Shown piece after piece: positions 52,073 through 59,441 of a DNA stretch of 64,000 nucleotides (position 1 is its first letter; each line of letters begins with the position of its first letter). A program made the position numbers and the translations under genes. Below the pieces are notes generated by a model. It was given only the letters and a program-made list of their open reading frames with translations. It had not been told where the DNA came from and ran no database searches. The DNA is from Chitinimonas sp036961565 (GTDB lineage: Bacteria > Pseudomonadota > Gammaproteobacteria > Burkholderiales > Chitinimonadaceae), in NCBI RefSeq assembly GCF_036961565.1, contig NZ_JBAMDD010000003.1:1-64000 (forward strand), read 5' to 3'.

Positions 52073-53167
52073 ATGTCCATTGCCATTTCTCCCATACCCG
52101 ACCTGATTGCCGAGCTGGCTGCCGGCCGCATGATCATCCTGATGGATGACGAGGACCGCGAGAATGAGGGGGATCTCGTCATGGCGGCCGAGCATGTCAC
52201 CCCGGAGGCCATCAACTTCATGGCCAAGCACGCGCGTGGCCTGATCTGCCTGACCCTGACCGAGCAGCGCTGCCGGCAGTTGGAGCTGCCCTTGATGGTG
52301 ACCAAGAATGGCGCCTCGCATGGCACCAATTTCACGCTCAGCATTGAGGCCGCCGAAGGGGTGAGTACCGGCATCTCTGCCGCAGACCGTGCACGGACGG
52401 TGCGGGCTGCCGTGGCACGCGATGCCAGGCCGTCTGATATCGTCCAGCCTGGCCATATTTTTCCGCTGATGGCGCGCGAGGGCGGGGTGCTGGCGCGTGC
52501 GGGCCACACCGAGGCAGGTTGCGACCTGGCGCGCATGGCGGGCTGCCTGCCGGCATCGGTGATCTGCGAAGTCATGAATGACGACGGCACCATGGCACGC
52601 TTGCCCGAGCTGCTACCCTTTGCTGCCCAGCATGGGCTCAAGATAGGCACCATCGCTGATCTCATCCAGTATCGTAGCCGTACCGAATCGCTGGTGGAGC
52701 GTGCTGGCGAGCGCATGGTGCAGACGCCAGCGGGTGAGTTCAAGCTGGTGGCATTCCGGGAGCAGGGTTGCACCAGTACCCATCTGGCCTTGGTCAAGGG
52801 CGATTTCACGGCCAGCGATGAAGTGCTGGTACGGGTGCATGAGCCACTGAGCGTGATGGACTGGATGGACGCAGGCCAGACCCGCCATAGCTGGGGCATC
52901 TATCAAAGCCTGGCCGCGATCAGCGAGGCGGGCCGTGGGGTGGCAGTACTACTGCATCGCGAAGAAAGCGGTGAGGATCTGCTGGCCCGTGCCTTGCCGG
53001 AATTGAAACTCAACAACCCCACCAAATGGGATCTACGCACATATGGCGTAGGTGCCCAGATGCTCAAGTCCTTGGGCGTGGGCAAGATGCGCCTGCTGTC
53101 TCCCGCCCGCAAGATGCCCAGTATGGCCGGCTTTGGCTTGGAAGTGACGGGCTTTGTCGAGCCTTGA
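52073..53167 (+). CDS. ribBA: RibBA-like: 3,4-DHBP synthase with degenerate GTP cyclohydrolase II domain (RibBX type)
   Basis: A 364-aa protein. The N-terminal 200 residues are an intact 3,4-dihydroxy-2-butanone-4-phosphate synthase (LMDDEDRENEGDL; GHIFPLMAREGGVLARAGHTEA). The C-terminal part follows the GTP cyclohydrolase II fold (FREQGCTSTHLALVKGD, EVLVRVHEPL) but where the zinc cysteines are expected it reads HEPLSVMDWMDAG and RHSWGIYQSL, without cysteines, and the later RQEGRG-type arginine motif is HREESGED. The cyclohydrolase half is therefore almost surely inactive, as in RibBX hybrids; a separate ribA is expected elsewhere. Confidence 0.93.
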   Translation: MSIAISPIPDLIAELAAGRMIILMDDEDRENEGDLVMAAEHVTPEAINFMAKHARGLICLTLTEQRCRQLELPLMVTKNGASHGTNFTLSIEAAEGVSTGISAADRARTVRAAVARDARPSDIVQPGHIFPLMAREGGVLARAGHTEAGCDLARMAGCLPASVICEVMNDDGTMARLPELLPFAAQHGLKIGTIADLIQYRSRTESLVERAGERMVQTPAGEFKLVAFREQGCTSTHLALVKGDFTASDEVLVRVHEPLSVMDWMDAGQTRHSWGIYQSLAAISEAGRGVAVLLHREESGEDLLARALPELKLNNPTKWDLRTYGVGAQMLKSLGVGKMRLLSPARKMPSMAGFGLEVTGFVEP

Positions 53168-53180
53168 TTCGTAAGGCTTT

Positions 53181-53224
53181 TTGACCGCCATGGCGGCTTG
53201 GTGCTAAGATATACGGCTGTATAT
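53181..53224 (+). promoter_or_regulatory. Promoter and dyad operator of the toxin-antitoxin pair
   Basis: TTGACC (53181-53186) and TAAGAT (53205-53210), 18 bases apart, form a good promoter. An inverted repeat ATATAC-GGCT-GTATAT (53209-53224) overlaps the -10, a typical place for autoregulation by an AbrB-type antitoxin. Confidence 0.6.
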
Positions 53225-53243
53225 ACGAAATACGGAGCACGCC

Positions 53244-53471
53244 ATGAGCCAGGTCTCGCTACGCAAGGTCGGTTCCAGCTTTGTTACCACCATACCCGCC
53301 GAGCTGGTCAGCAGCCTGCATCTGGCGGAGGGGCAAAAGTTCGAGATCACCAGCGAGAATGGACGCTTGCTGTTGACGCCGGTGGATGAGGCCTTTTCCG
53401 AGGGCTGGCGTGCCTATCAGGAGGTGCTGGAGCAGTATCGCCCGGCCTTCCAGAAACTGGCCGACCTTTGA
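53244..53471 (+). CDS. AbrB/MazE-type antitoxin
   Basis: A 75-aa protein with a swapped-hairpin SpoVT-AbrB DNA-binding domain at 1-47 (SLRKVGSSFVTTIPAELV...GQKFEIT) and a C-terminal tail (EGWRAYQEVLEQYRPAF) that should bind the toxin. GGAG precedes the ATG. Its stop overlaps the start of the Doc-like toxin (TGATG). It has its own promoter and dyad and lies within the rib cluster. Confidence 0.9.
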   Translation: MSQVSLRKVGSSFVTTIPAELVSSLHLAEGQKFEITSENGRLLLTPVDEAFSEGWRAYQEVLEQYRPAFQKLADL

Positions 53472-53854
53472 TGGTGGTGCGTTTTCTGCCTGAGTCGCTG
53501 GTGCTATTGATGCACGAAGACCAGATACGCGCCTTTGGCGGCATGCAGGGCATCAGGGATATTGAACTGATGCGCTCGGCGCTGGGCCAGGCACAGCAGA
53601 CCCATGAGTACACCGGCGACCTGTTCGAGGCCGCGGCAGCCTACGCGCATTCGCTGGCGAAGAACCATCCCTTTCTGGATGGCAACAAGCGCACCGCTGC
53701 TGCCACCATGACCACCTTTCTGGTACAGAACGGTTGGCGGCTCTGCTTCAGCCAGGTGGATCTGGTGGACTGGATAGTACGTATTGCTGTCAGCGAGCTG
53801 GATAGACCGGCACTGGCAGCCTTGTTGCGACAACATACTGAATTGAAAGCATGA
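53471..53854 (+). CDS. doc: Doc-type (death-on-curing) Fic-fold toxin
   Basis: A 127-aa Fic/Doc protein with the catalytic motif HPFLDGNKRT (66-75). Doc enzymes of this type phosphorylate EF-Tu in other systems. The usual Phd antitoxin is replaced here by an AbrB-type partner. The stop overlaps the ATG of ribH by 4 bp, so toxin and lumazine synthase are translationally linked. Confidence 0.92.
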   Translation: MVVRFLPESLVLLMHEDQIRAFGGMQGIRDIELMRSALGQAQQTHEYTGDLFEAAAAYAHSLAKNHPFLDGNKRTAAATMTTFLVQNGWRLCFSQVDLVDWIVRIAVSELDRPALAALLRQHTELKA

Positions 53855-54342
53855 ACATGGCCCGTTTTGAATCCATACCGGAAATCGAATCCAACTTTGA
53901 CGGCAAGGGCTTGCGCATCGGCATCGTCACCGCCCGTTTCAACAACGATGTGTGTGGCGGCCTGTTGCTGGCCTGTCGCGACGAACTCAAACGCCTGGGT
54001 GTGCAGGATGCCGACGTGCTGCTGACCAGTGTGCCGGGTGCCCTGGAAGTGCCCCTGGTACTACAGACCATGGCCAAGTCTGGCCGTTTTGATGCCCTGA
54101 TCGCCCTGGGTGCCATCATTCGCGGCGAGACCTACCATTTTGAACTGGTCTCCAATGAATCGGGCTCGGGTGTGACCCAGGTAGGCCTGGACTTTGGCAT
54201 TCCCATCGCCAATGCCATCCTGACCACTGAGAACGACGACCAGGCACTGGTGCGTATGCAGGAAAAGGGTAGCGATGCGGCCAAGGTGGCCGTGGAGATG
54301 GCCCGCTTGCAGGCAGCGTTGCGCGAGCGCTTCAAGATGTAA
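53851..54342 (+). CDS. ribH: 6,7-dimethyl-8-ribityllumazine synthase
   Basis: A 163-aa lumazine synthase: GIVTARFNNDV at the N-terminus, TSVPGALEVPLVLQ, ALGAIIRGETYHFE with the catalytic histidine, and GIPIANAILTTENDDQA. It condenses the RibB and RibD products. The start ATG lies inside the toxin's stop region; a second ATG two codons later is possible. Confidence 0.96.
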   Translation: MNMARFESIPEIESNFDGKGLRIGIVTARFNNDVCGGLLLACRDELKRLGVQDADVLLTSVPGALEVPLVLQTMAKSGRFDALIALGAIIRGETYHFELVSNESGSGVTQVGLDFGIPIANAILTTENDDQALVRMQEKGSDAAKVAVEMARLQAALRERFKM

Positions 54343-54428
54343 AGGCCTTGCTGCCTGACGTGTAGCGAGTAGGCAGTAAGTACTAAGCCGGCTGCGGGCG
54401 AGCCCCAGCCGTCAAGAAACCCCCAAGA

Positions 54429-54448
54429 GCGCGGCTTGCAAGCCGCGC
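54429..54448. repeat. 20-bp perfect palindrome between ribH and nusB
   Basis: GCGCGGCTTG and CAAGCCGCGC form a perfect palindrome with no spacer, 24 bases before the nusB start. It has no T-run, so a terminator is unlikely; an operator or RNA structure affecting nusB is possible. Confidence 0.5.
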
Positions 54449-54471
54449 CTGCTCTTTGAACAGGACACACC

Positions 54472-54957
54472 ATGAGCCAAGCTGAACAACCCCAAGAAGC
54501 CAAGAAGACCCCGCAGAAATCCTCTCGCCGTCGCTCGCGTGAGTTTGCCGTACAGGGGCTGTACCAGTGGCAGCTTACTGGCGACGGCGTGGCCAATATC
54601 GAGCGTTTCCTGCGCGATAGCAGTACCAGCTTTGTCCGGGCCGATGAGACCCTGTTCCGCGAGCTGTTCTACAACGCCCTGCGCGATGCCGAGGCACTGA
54701 AGACGGCCCTGGCACCCCATCTGGACCGTGATGAAATCGATGTCAGCCCGGTGGAGCGGGCTGTGCTGCTGGTGGCCGCATTCGAGTTGATCCACAAGCC
54801 GGAAACCCCCTACGCGGTGGTGATCAATGAGGCCATCGAGATAGCCAAGACCTTTGGCGGTACCGACGGTCATCGCTTTGTTAACGGCGTGCTGGACAAG
54901 CTGGCCGCCGAAGTGCGCACTGCTGAGGTTGAAGCTGGCCGTAACCGCCGTCGCTGA
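54472..54957 (+). CDS. nusB: Transcription antitermination factor NusB
   Basis: A 161-aa all-helical RNA-binding protein acting with NusE in rRNA antitermination. The N-terminal RRRSREFAVQGLYQWQL and C-terminal FGGTDGHRFVNGVLDKLA signatures are clear, with PVERAVLLVAAFEL in the middle. The extended Gln/Lys-rich N-terminus is usual in betaproteobacteria. Confidence 0.97.
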   Translation: MSQAEQPQEAKKTPQKSSRRRSREFAVQGLYQWQLTGDGVANIERFLRDSSTSFVRADETLFRELFYNALRDAEALKTALAPHLDRDEIDVSPVERAVLLVAAFELIHKPETPYAVVINEAIEIAKTFGGTDGHRFVNGVLDKLAAEVRTAEVEAGRNRRR

Positions 54958-54975
54958 TACGGATAGTGCTTGGCC

Positions 54976-55185
54976 ATGCGCTTCGATATCTTTGGCAGAT
55001 ACCAGCTGGAAATACGCCGTGTCGGTACTGAGTGGGTGGCCTATCGCCCAGGTGCCGGCACCTTGCTGGCCCTGCCTGATTTTGTGATTCCGCCTGAGCT
55101 GACGGAAGCGCAGCTTGCGGGTTATCTCTACGACCTGCTGCACGAGTTGAGCGAGCCCGGCCGCAGTCTGCGCCGGGTAGACTGA
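54976..55185 (+). CDS. Small conserved protein between nusB and thiL (DUF7661-like)
   Basis: A 69-aa protein starting MRFDIFGRYQLEIRR and containing WVAYRPG, FVIPPELTEAQLAGYLYDLLHE. The pattern matches a small, widespread uncharacterised family that I associate with DUF7661, but I cannot confirm the number. It lies 18 bp after nusB and 9 bp before thiL, so it is part of the operon. A TTG two codons upstream is possible. Confidence 0.7.
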   Translation: MRFDIFGRYQLEIRRVGTEWVAYRPGAGTLLALPDFVIPPELTEAQLAGYLYDLLHELSEPGRSLRRVD

Positions 55186-55194
55186 CGCTTCATC

Positions 55195-56154
55195 ATGCCC
55201 CTCGATGAATTTGATCTGATACAGCGTTACTTCACTCGGCCGGTTGGCAACACCGTACTGGGCGTGGGGGATGATGCTGCGCTGATCGCGCCGACACCGG
55301 GCATGCAGCTGGCAGTCTCCGCCGATACGTTGGTGGAGGGACGCCATTTCTTTGCCGGCTGCGATGCTGAGGCGCTGGGCTGGAAGTGCCTGGCCGTCAA
55401 TCTGTCGGACATGGCGGCCATGGGTGCCCGGCCGCGCTGGTTTACGCTGTGCCTGAGCCTGCCCCAGGCTGACCCGGACTGGCTGGCGGCGTTTTCGCGC
55501 GGCATGTTTGCCTTGGCCGACGAGCACGACGTGGCCTTGATCGGGGGGGATACGACAGCTGGCCCCTTGACCATCTCCATCCAGATCATGGGCGAAGTCG
55601 CGCCCGGCTTGGCGCTGCGGCGCGATGCGGGCCAGGTGGGTGACGATATCTGGCTTTCAGGTTGTACCGGTGCTGCCGCCATGGCGGTGGCGCAGCGCTA
55701 TGGCAAGCTCCAGCTGGGGGCGAGCGATCTTGCCTATTGTGCGGAGCGGCTGGACAAGCCGCAGCCCAGGGTGGCACTGGGCTTGGCCCTTTCAGGGCTC
55801 GCCCATGCTGCCATTGATGTGTCCGATGGCTTATTGGCCGATCTCGGGCATATTGCAGCCCGCTCGCAGTTGGCGGCGGAACTGCGGCTGATGTCGTTGC
55901 CGCTACCGCCGCTGAGCGACGAGGCCATGGCCCTGCCTGCGTTGGATCGCTGCCTGCTGGCTGGCGGTGACGATTACGAGCTGTGCTTTACCGCCGCGCC
56001 TGCTGTGCGTGCACAGATTGAGCAACTGGCAACAGCGCTGGCGCTGCGCTTGAGCCATATTGGTCAACTGAAGGCAGGGCAGGGCGTGACGGTGCTGGAC
56101 GCCAACGATCAGCCTGTTAGGCTGCCTTACACCGGCTTCAACCATTTCGCCTGA
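55195..56154 (+). CDS. thiL: Thiamine-monophosphate kinase
   Basis: A 319-aa AIR-synthase-fold enzyme phosphorylating thiamine monophosphate to the diphosphate coenzyme. Motifs: GVGDDAALI near the N-terminus, SADTLVEGRHF, LAVNLSDMAAMGARP, GGDTTAGPL, AAIDVSDGLLADLGHI and LAGGDDYELCFT. It is in the usual betaproteobacterial position before pgpA. Confidence 0.97.
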   Translation: MPLDEFDLIQRYFTRPVGNTVLGVGDDAALIAPTPGMQLAVSADTLVEGRHFFAGCDAEALGWKCLAVNLSDMAAMGARPRWFTLCLSLPQADPDWLAAFSRGMFALADEHDVALIGGDTTAGPLTISIQIMGEVAPGLALRRDAGQVGDDIWLSGCTGAAAMAVAQRYGKLQLGASDLAYCAERLDKPQPRVALGLALSGLAHAAIDVSDGLLADLGHIAARSQLAAELRLMSLPLPPLSDEAMALPALDRCLLAGGDDYELCFTAAPAVRAQIEQLATALALRLSHIGQLKAGQGVTVLDANDQPVRLPYTGFNHFA

Positions 56155-56157
56155 CTT

Positions 56158-56649
56158 ATGCCCGCACAGCGCCAACCCGATATCAAACTGCTGTTGTCTC
56201 ACCCTGCGCACTTTCTCGCCTTGGGCTTTGGTAGTGGTCTTGCCCCCAAAGCGCCGGGGACATTTGGGTCGCTGGCTGCGATCCCGCTGTATCTGTTGCT
56301 GGCCCAGGTGCTGTTGCCATGGCATATCGCCCTGCTGGCTATTCCCTTGTTTGTGCTGGGTATCTGGGCGTGCGGCAAAACCGGGCAGGCGCTGGGTGTG
56401 TCGGATCACGGCGGCATAGTCTGGGATGAAATCGTGGCAATGCTGCCCTTGCTGGCCATGGTGCCGCAGACGCTGTTGGGTTGGAGTGCCGCGTTCCTGC
56501 TGTTCCGCCTGTTCGATATCAGCAAGCCCTGGCCTATCAGCTGGTTTGACGCACGCATCAAAGGCGGCTTCGGTGTCATGCTCGACGACGCGCTGGCGGC
56601 GCTGCCGGCAGCCGGCCTGCTTTATCTGCTGTATCCCTGGCTGTCCTAG
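56158..56649 (+). CDS. pgpA: Phosphatidylglycerophosphatase A
   Basis: A 163-aa membrane enzyme removing phosphate from phosphatidylglycerophosphate. The GSGLAPKAPGTFGSL signature, the DHGGIVWDEIVAM acidic segment and the FRLFDISKPWPISWFD region are all conserved. It lies 3 bp after thiL; last gene of the cluster. Confidence 0.96.
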   Translation: MPAQRQPDIKLLLSHPAHFLALGFGSGLAPKAPGTFGSLAAIPLYLLLAQVLLPWHIALLAIPLFVLGIWACGKTGQALGVSDHGGIVWDEIVAMLPLLAMVPQTLLGWSAAFLLFRLFDISKPWPISWFDARIKGGFGVMLDDALAALPAAGLLYLLYPWLS

Positions 56650-56842
56650 CTTGCGCATCGATCATGCTGTGAGCCTGGTGGAGTCGGGTCATGGCAGCAT
56701 GGCCTGAGCCAGCGGGTTTTTCGCATGCCAGGCAAGCTCATTCTGTTTTTTTGATCAAACTACTCAGATCATTCCGCTATCAGCAAGCCAGTTCAAGACA
56801 TAGCATGGCAATTGTTCATTCAGACTTTTGCAAGGAGTTACC

Positions 56843-57544
56843 ATGCTTACGCTACGTCGCAGTGCAGACCGGGGTTATGCCGACCACGGCTGGCTGAAGT
56901 CCTTTCATAGTTTTTCCTTCGCCGATTACTACGACCCCAAGCACATGGGCTTCGGCCCCTTGCGCGTCATCAACGAGGACAGGGTTGCGCCTGGCGCGGG
57001 ATTCGGTACCCATGGCCATCGTGATATGGAAATCATCAGCTATGTGCTGGAAGGGGGCCTGGAGCACCGGGACAGCATGGGCAATGGCTCGGTCATTCGG
57101 CCGGGTGATGTACAGCGCATGAGTGCTGGCAAGGGGGTCATGCACTCCGAGTACAACGGCTCGGTGGATCACAGTGTGCATTTTCTGCAGATATGGATTA
57201 TGCCCAGTGTGACCGGTGTTACACCGGGCTACGAGGAGAAGCATTTTGATGCAGCCAAGAAGCGGGGTCGGCTGTGCCTGATTGCCAGTCCAGGCGGGGA
57301 TGAAGGTTCGGTGTCCGTGCATCAGGATACACGGCTGTATGCGGGCTTGTTCGATGCCGAGGAGCAGGCTGCGTTGACCATCGCCCCTGGCCGCCTGGCC
57401 TATGTACACCTGGCGCGGGGCAGCCTGCAGGTGAACGGGCAAGCGCTTGGAGCGGGCGATGCCTTGCTGCTGCAAGGCGAACCCCTTGTTACCTTGGCGC
57501 AGGGGCAGGGTGCTGAAGTGCTGGTGTTTGACATGTTGGCTTGA
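56843..57544 (+). CDS. Pirin-family bicupin protein (YhaK/YhhW-like)
   Basis: A 233-aa pirin. The N-terminal cupin is conserved: HSFSFADYYDPKHMGFGPLRV, then FGTHGHRDMEIISYVLEGGLEH with His residues for metal, and GDVQRMSAGKGVMHSEYN. E. coli relatives are quercetinases. AAGGAG lies before the ATG. Probably stress-related together with the OsmC and FMN-reductase genes downstream. Confidence 0.93.
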   Translation: MLTLRRSADRGYADHGWLKSFHSFSFADYYDPKHMGFGPLRVINEDRVAPGAGFGTHGHRDMEIISYVLEGGLEHRDSMGNGSVIRPGDVQRMSAGKGVMHSEYNGSVDHSVHFLQIWIMPSVTGVTPGYEEKHFDAAKKRGRLCLIASPGGDEGSVSVHQDTRLYAGLFDAEEQAALTIAPGRLAYVHLARGSLQVNGQALGAGDALLLQGEPLVTLAQGQGAEVLVFDMLA

Positions 57545-57653
57545 GCGAACGCCCAGGAACCGCCATGCTCGCGCCAGGGGCGCTATGGAAGCTGCGGGTT
57601 TTGCCGGCCCGCGAGTACGCCGGCTAGTGGAAACAAAGTACAGGAGAGAAAAG

Positions 57654-58037
57654 ATGACCGTCGTAGCAAGCAAGGCCGAGCAAGGCCATTATCTGACGCA
57701 GTTGGTAGCAGACCAGGCCCGCTGGCTGGCCGATGCGGACGGCGCGCAAGGCGAGGGGGCTGCACCCGACCCCCACCAGTTGCTGGATGCGGCTTTGGCC
57801 GCATGTACGGCCATTACCGTGCGTATGTACGCTGAGCGCAAGGGCATGGCACTGCAGGACGTGGTGGTGACCATACGCCACAAGGAAGAGGGCGGTGTTT
57901 ACCAGATGGAGCGGCAGTTGCAGTTTGTCGGCGACCTGACCGAGCAGGAGCGTGCCAGACTGACTGAGATAGCCGGTAAGTGTCCGGTACACAAGACGCT
58001 ATCTGGTCGGTTCGAGATCACGACCCAGGCGCAATGA
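57654..58037 (+). CDS. OsmC-family peroxiredoxin-like protein
   Basis: A 127-aa OsmC/Ohr-type protein with both redox cysteines: the first in LDAALAACTAITVRMYA, the second in AGKCPVHKTL. These reduce organic hydroperoxides in related proteins. CAGGAG precedes the ATG. The next gene starts 20 bp after the stop. Confidence 0.9.
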   Translation: MTVVASKAEQGHYLTQLVADQARWLADADGAQGEGAAPDPHQLLDAALAACTAITVRMYAERKGMALQDVVVTIRHKEEGGVYQMERQLQFVGDLTEQERARLTEIAGKCPVHKTLSGRFEITTQAQ

Positions 58038-58057
58038 CGGCGGCAAAGGAGAAGGCG

Positions 58058-58621
58058 ATGAGTGCACGCATACTGGTTTTTGCCGGCAGTGCCCGGCGGG
58101 CCTCGCTTAACAAGCGCTTGGCTGCGGTCCTGTCGGCATCGATTGTTACGGCAGGTGGCGAGGCCACCTTGATTGATCTGGCCGATTATGAAATGCCGCT
58201 GTATCACGGTGATTGGGAGGCGGATAACGGTGCCCCGGAGTCCGCCAGGCGATTGAACGCGTTGCTGGCGCAACACGATGGCTTGGCACTGGCTTCGCCG
58301 GAGAACAATGCGTCGGTTTCGGCCCTGATGAAAAACACGCTGGATTGGCTATCGCGCATCGATGGCGGTGCTACGCTGCAAGGCAAGGCTGCCTTGCTGA
58401 CGGCTGCCTCGCCTGGGGCGCTGGGTGGCTTGCGCGGTTTGAGCCATCTGCGTGACATCCTGCATACCCTGGGCGTGACCACCTTGCCGCAAACACTGGC
58501 GGTCAGCCGCGCGCATGAGGCGTTTGCGGAGGATGGCAGCCTGGTCAACGAGCGGCAGCGCGGGCAGCTTGATCAACTGGCTACTCGTTTGATCCAACTG
58601 ACCTTGGCACTCAAGGGCTGA
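58058..58621 (+). CDS. NADPH-dependent FMN reductase family protein
   Basis: A 187-aa flavodoxin-fold reductase: FAGSARRASLNKRLA is the FMN phosphate loop, YEMPLYHGDW and SPENNASVSALMKNTLDWLSR are the family segments. AAAGGAG places the start at 58058; an in-frame ATG eight codons earlier overlaps osmC. Likely reduces quinones or chromate-like acceptors; forms an operon with the OsmC gene. Confidence 0.92.
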   Translation: MSARILVFAGSARRASLNKRLAAVLSASIVTAGGEATLIDLADYEMPLYHGDWEADNGAPESARRLNALLAQHDGLALASPENNASVSALMKNTLDWLSRIDGGATLQGKAALLTAASPGALGGLRGLSHLRDILHTLGVTTLPQTLAVSRAHEAFAEDGSLVNERQRGQLDQLATRLIQLTLALKG

Positions 58622-58662
58622 TGGCACTTTCCGGCTTGGGCATGGTCTATAACGCAGACGGA

Positions 58663-58941
58663 AGAGCCTGTTCACGATCTTTTCGCCTCGGCGTTCCGGG
58701 CAGTGCCGGATAGCGGACAAGGCGCAAGCCGCGCCGCGGTACCGGTACCGCAAGCGGCTTGTAACGCCGGTCGCTACCGGCAATGCCCGGAACCGAACCG
58801 GAACCCGTAGGGCTGGACCGGAAAAGGGTCATGTACTGCGTTGGACTCCTTGGTAATAACCGGTTATTGCCTGCGTCGCCCGCCTGGTACCTAACCCTTT
58901 TCCGGTCCTGCGACGGGGTGAAAAGATCGTGAAGAGGCTCT
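58663..58941. repeat. Nested palindromic element, about 280 bp
   Basis: Outer arms of 25 bases (58663-58687 and 58917-58941, 23 of 25 pairing) enclose two further long hairpins. One runs between GTTCCGGG (58693) and CCCGGAAC (58793); the other between GGACCGG (58815) and CCGGTCC (58908), itself containing AATAACCGGTTATT. No open frame is convincing. The outer arm core TCTTTTCGCCTCG also occurs at 36102-36115. It may be a non-autonomous (MITE/REP-like) element or a structured RNA. Confidence 0.75.
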
Positions 58942-59006
58942 AAGGACGAAGACCGGCCGTGATCGGGCGCTTCGCCTGGAGAGTGTTCTGTACTGGGAGA
59001 TACATC

Positions 59007-59336
59007 ATGCGTCGTCTGACTTGTGTGTGGCTGGCGGGGGCCTTGTTGCTGTCCGCCTGCGCCACGCTACCGCCGCAGGTTTCGGTGGATGAGGCACTCA
59101 AGCTGAGCCGTGATGGCGTCAGTGCCGATGCCATCATCGCCATGATGCGGGAGAGCCGATCCAGCTACCAGCTGACGGCCAGCGATATCGTCCGCCTGAG
59201 CAAGCAGGGACTGCCTGATCCGGTGCTGGACTATATGCAGCAGACCCAGCTGGATGAGGTGCGCAAGCAGGAGCGCATGAACGACTGGGCCAGCCGCCCA
59301 CCGGTCTTCTGGCATGCGTGGATACGCTGGCGCTAG
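59007..59336 (+). CDS. Small putative lipoprotein (109 aa)
   Basis: The signal peptide ends in a lipobox at Cys18 (LLLSAC). The mature protein has two repeated helical motifs (SVDEALKLSRDGVSADAIIAMM; TASDIVRLSKQGLPDPVLDYM) of the SHOCT-like/short-coil type common in small envelope lipoproteins. The function is unknown. GGGAGA precedes the ATG. Confidence 0.85.
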   Translation: MRRLTCVWLAGALLLSACATLPPQVSVDEALKLSRDGVSADAIIAMMRESRSSYQLTASDIVRLSKQGLPDPVLDYMQQTQLDEVRKQERMNDWASRPPVFWHAWIRWR

Positions 59337-59411
59337 GGTAGCTAGGGAATAGAACCCATGAGCTGAACCAGGCTGCAGCTATCTGCTGCAGTCTCTGGTA
59401 AAGGCATGGAC

Positions 59412-59440
59412 AGGCCGCCCAGGAGGGCGGCCTTGCCGTT
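59412..59440 (+). terminator. Probable terminator between convergent genes
   Basis: AGGCCGCCC and GGGCGGCCT pair around a 4-base loop, with TTTT six bases later. It lies between the lipoprotein gene and the convergent chemoreceptor gene. Confidence 0.6.
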
Positions 59441-59441
59441 T

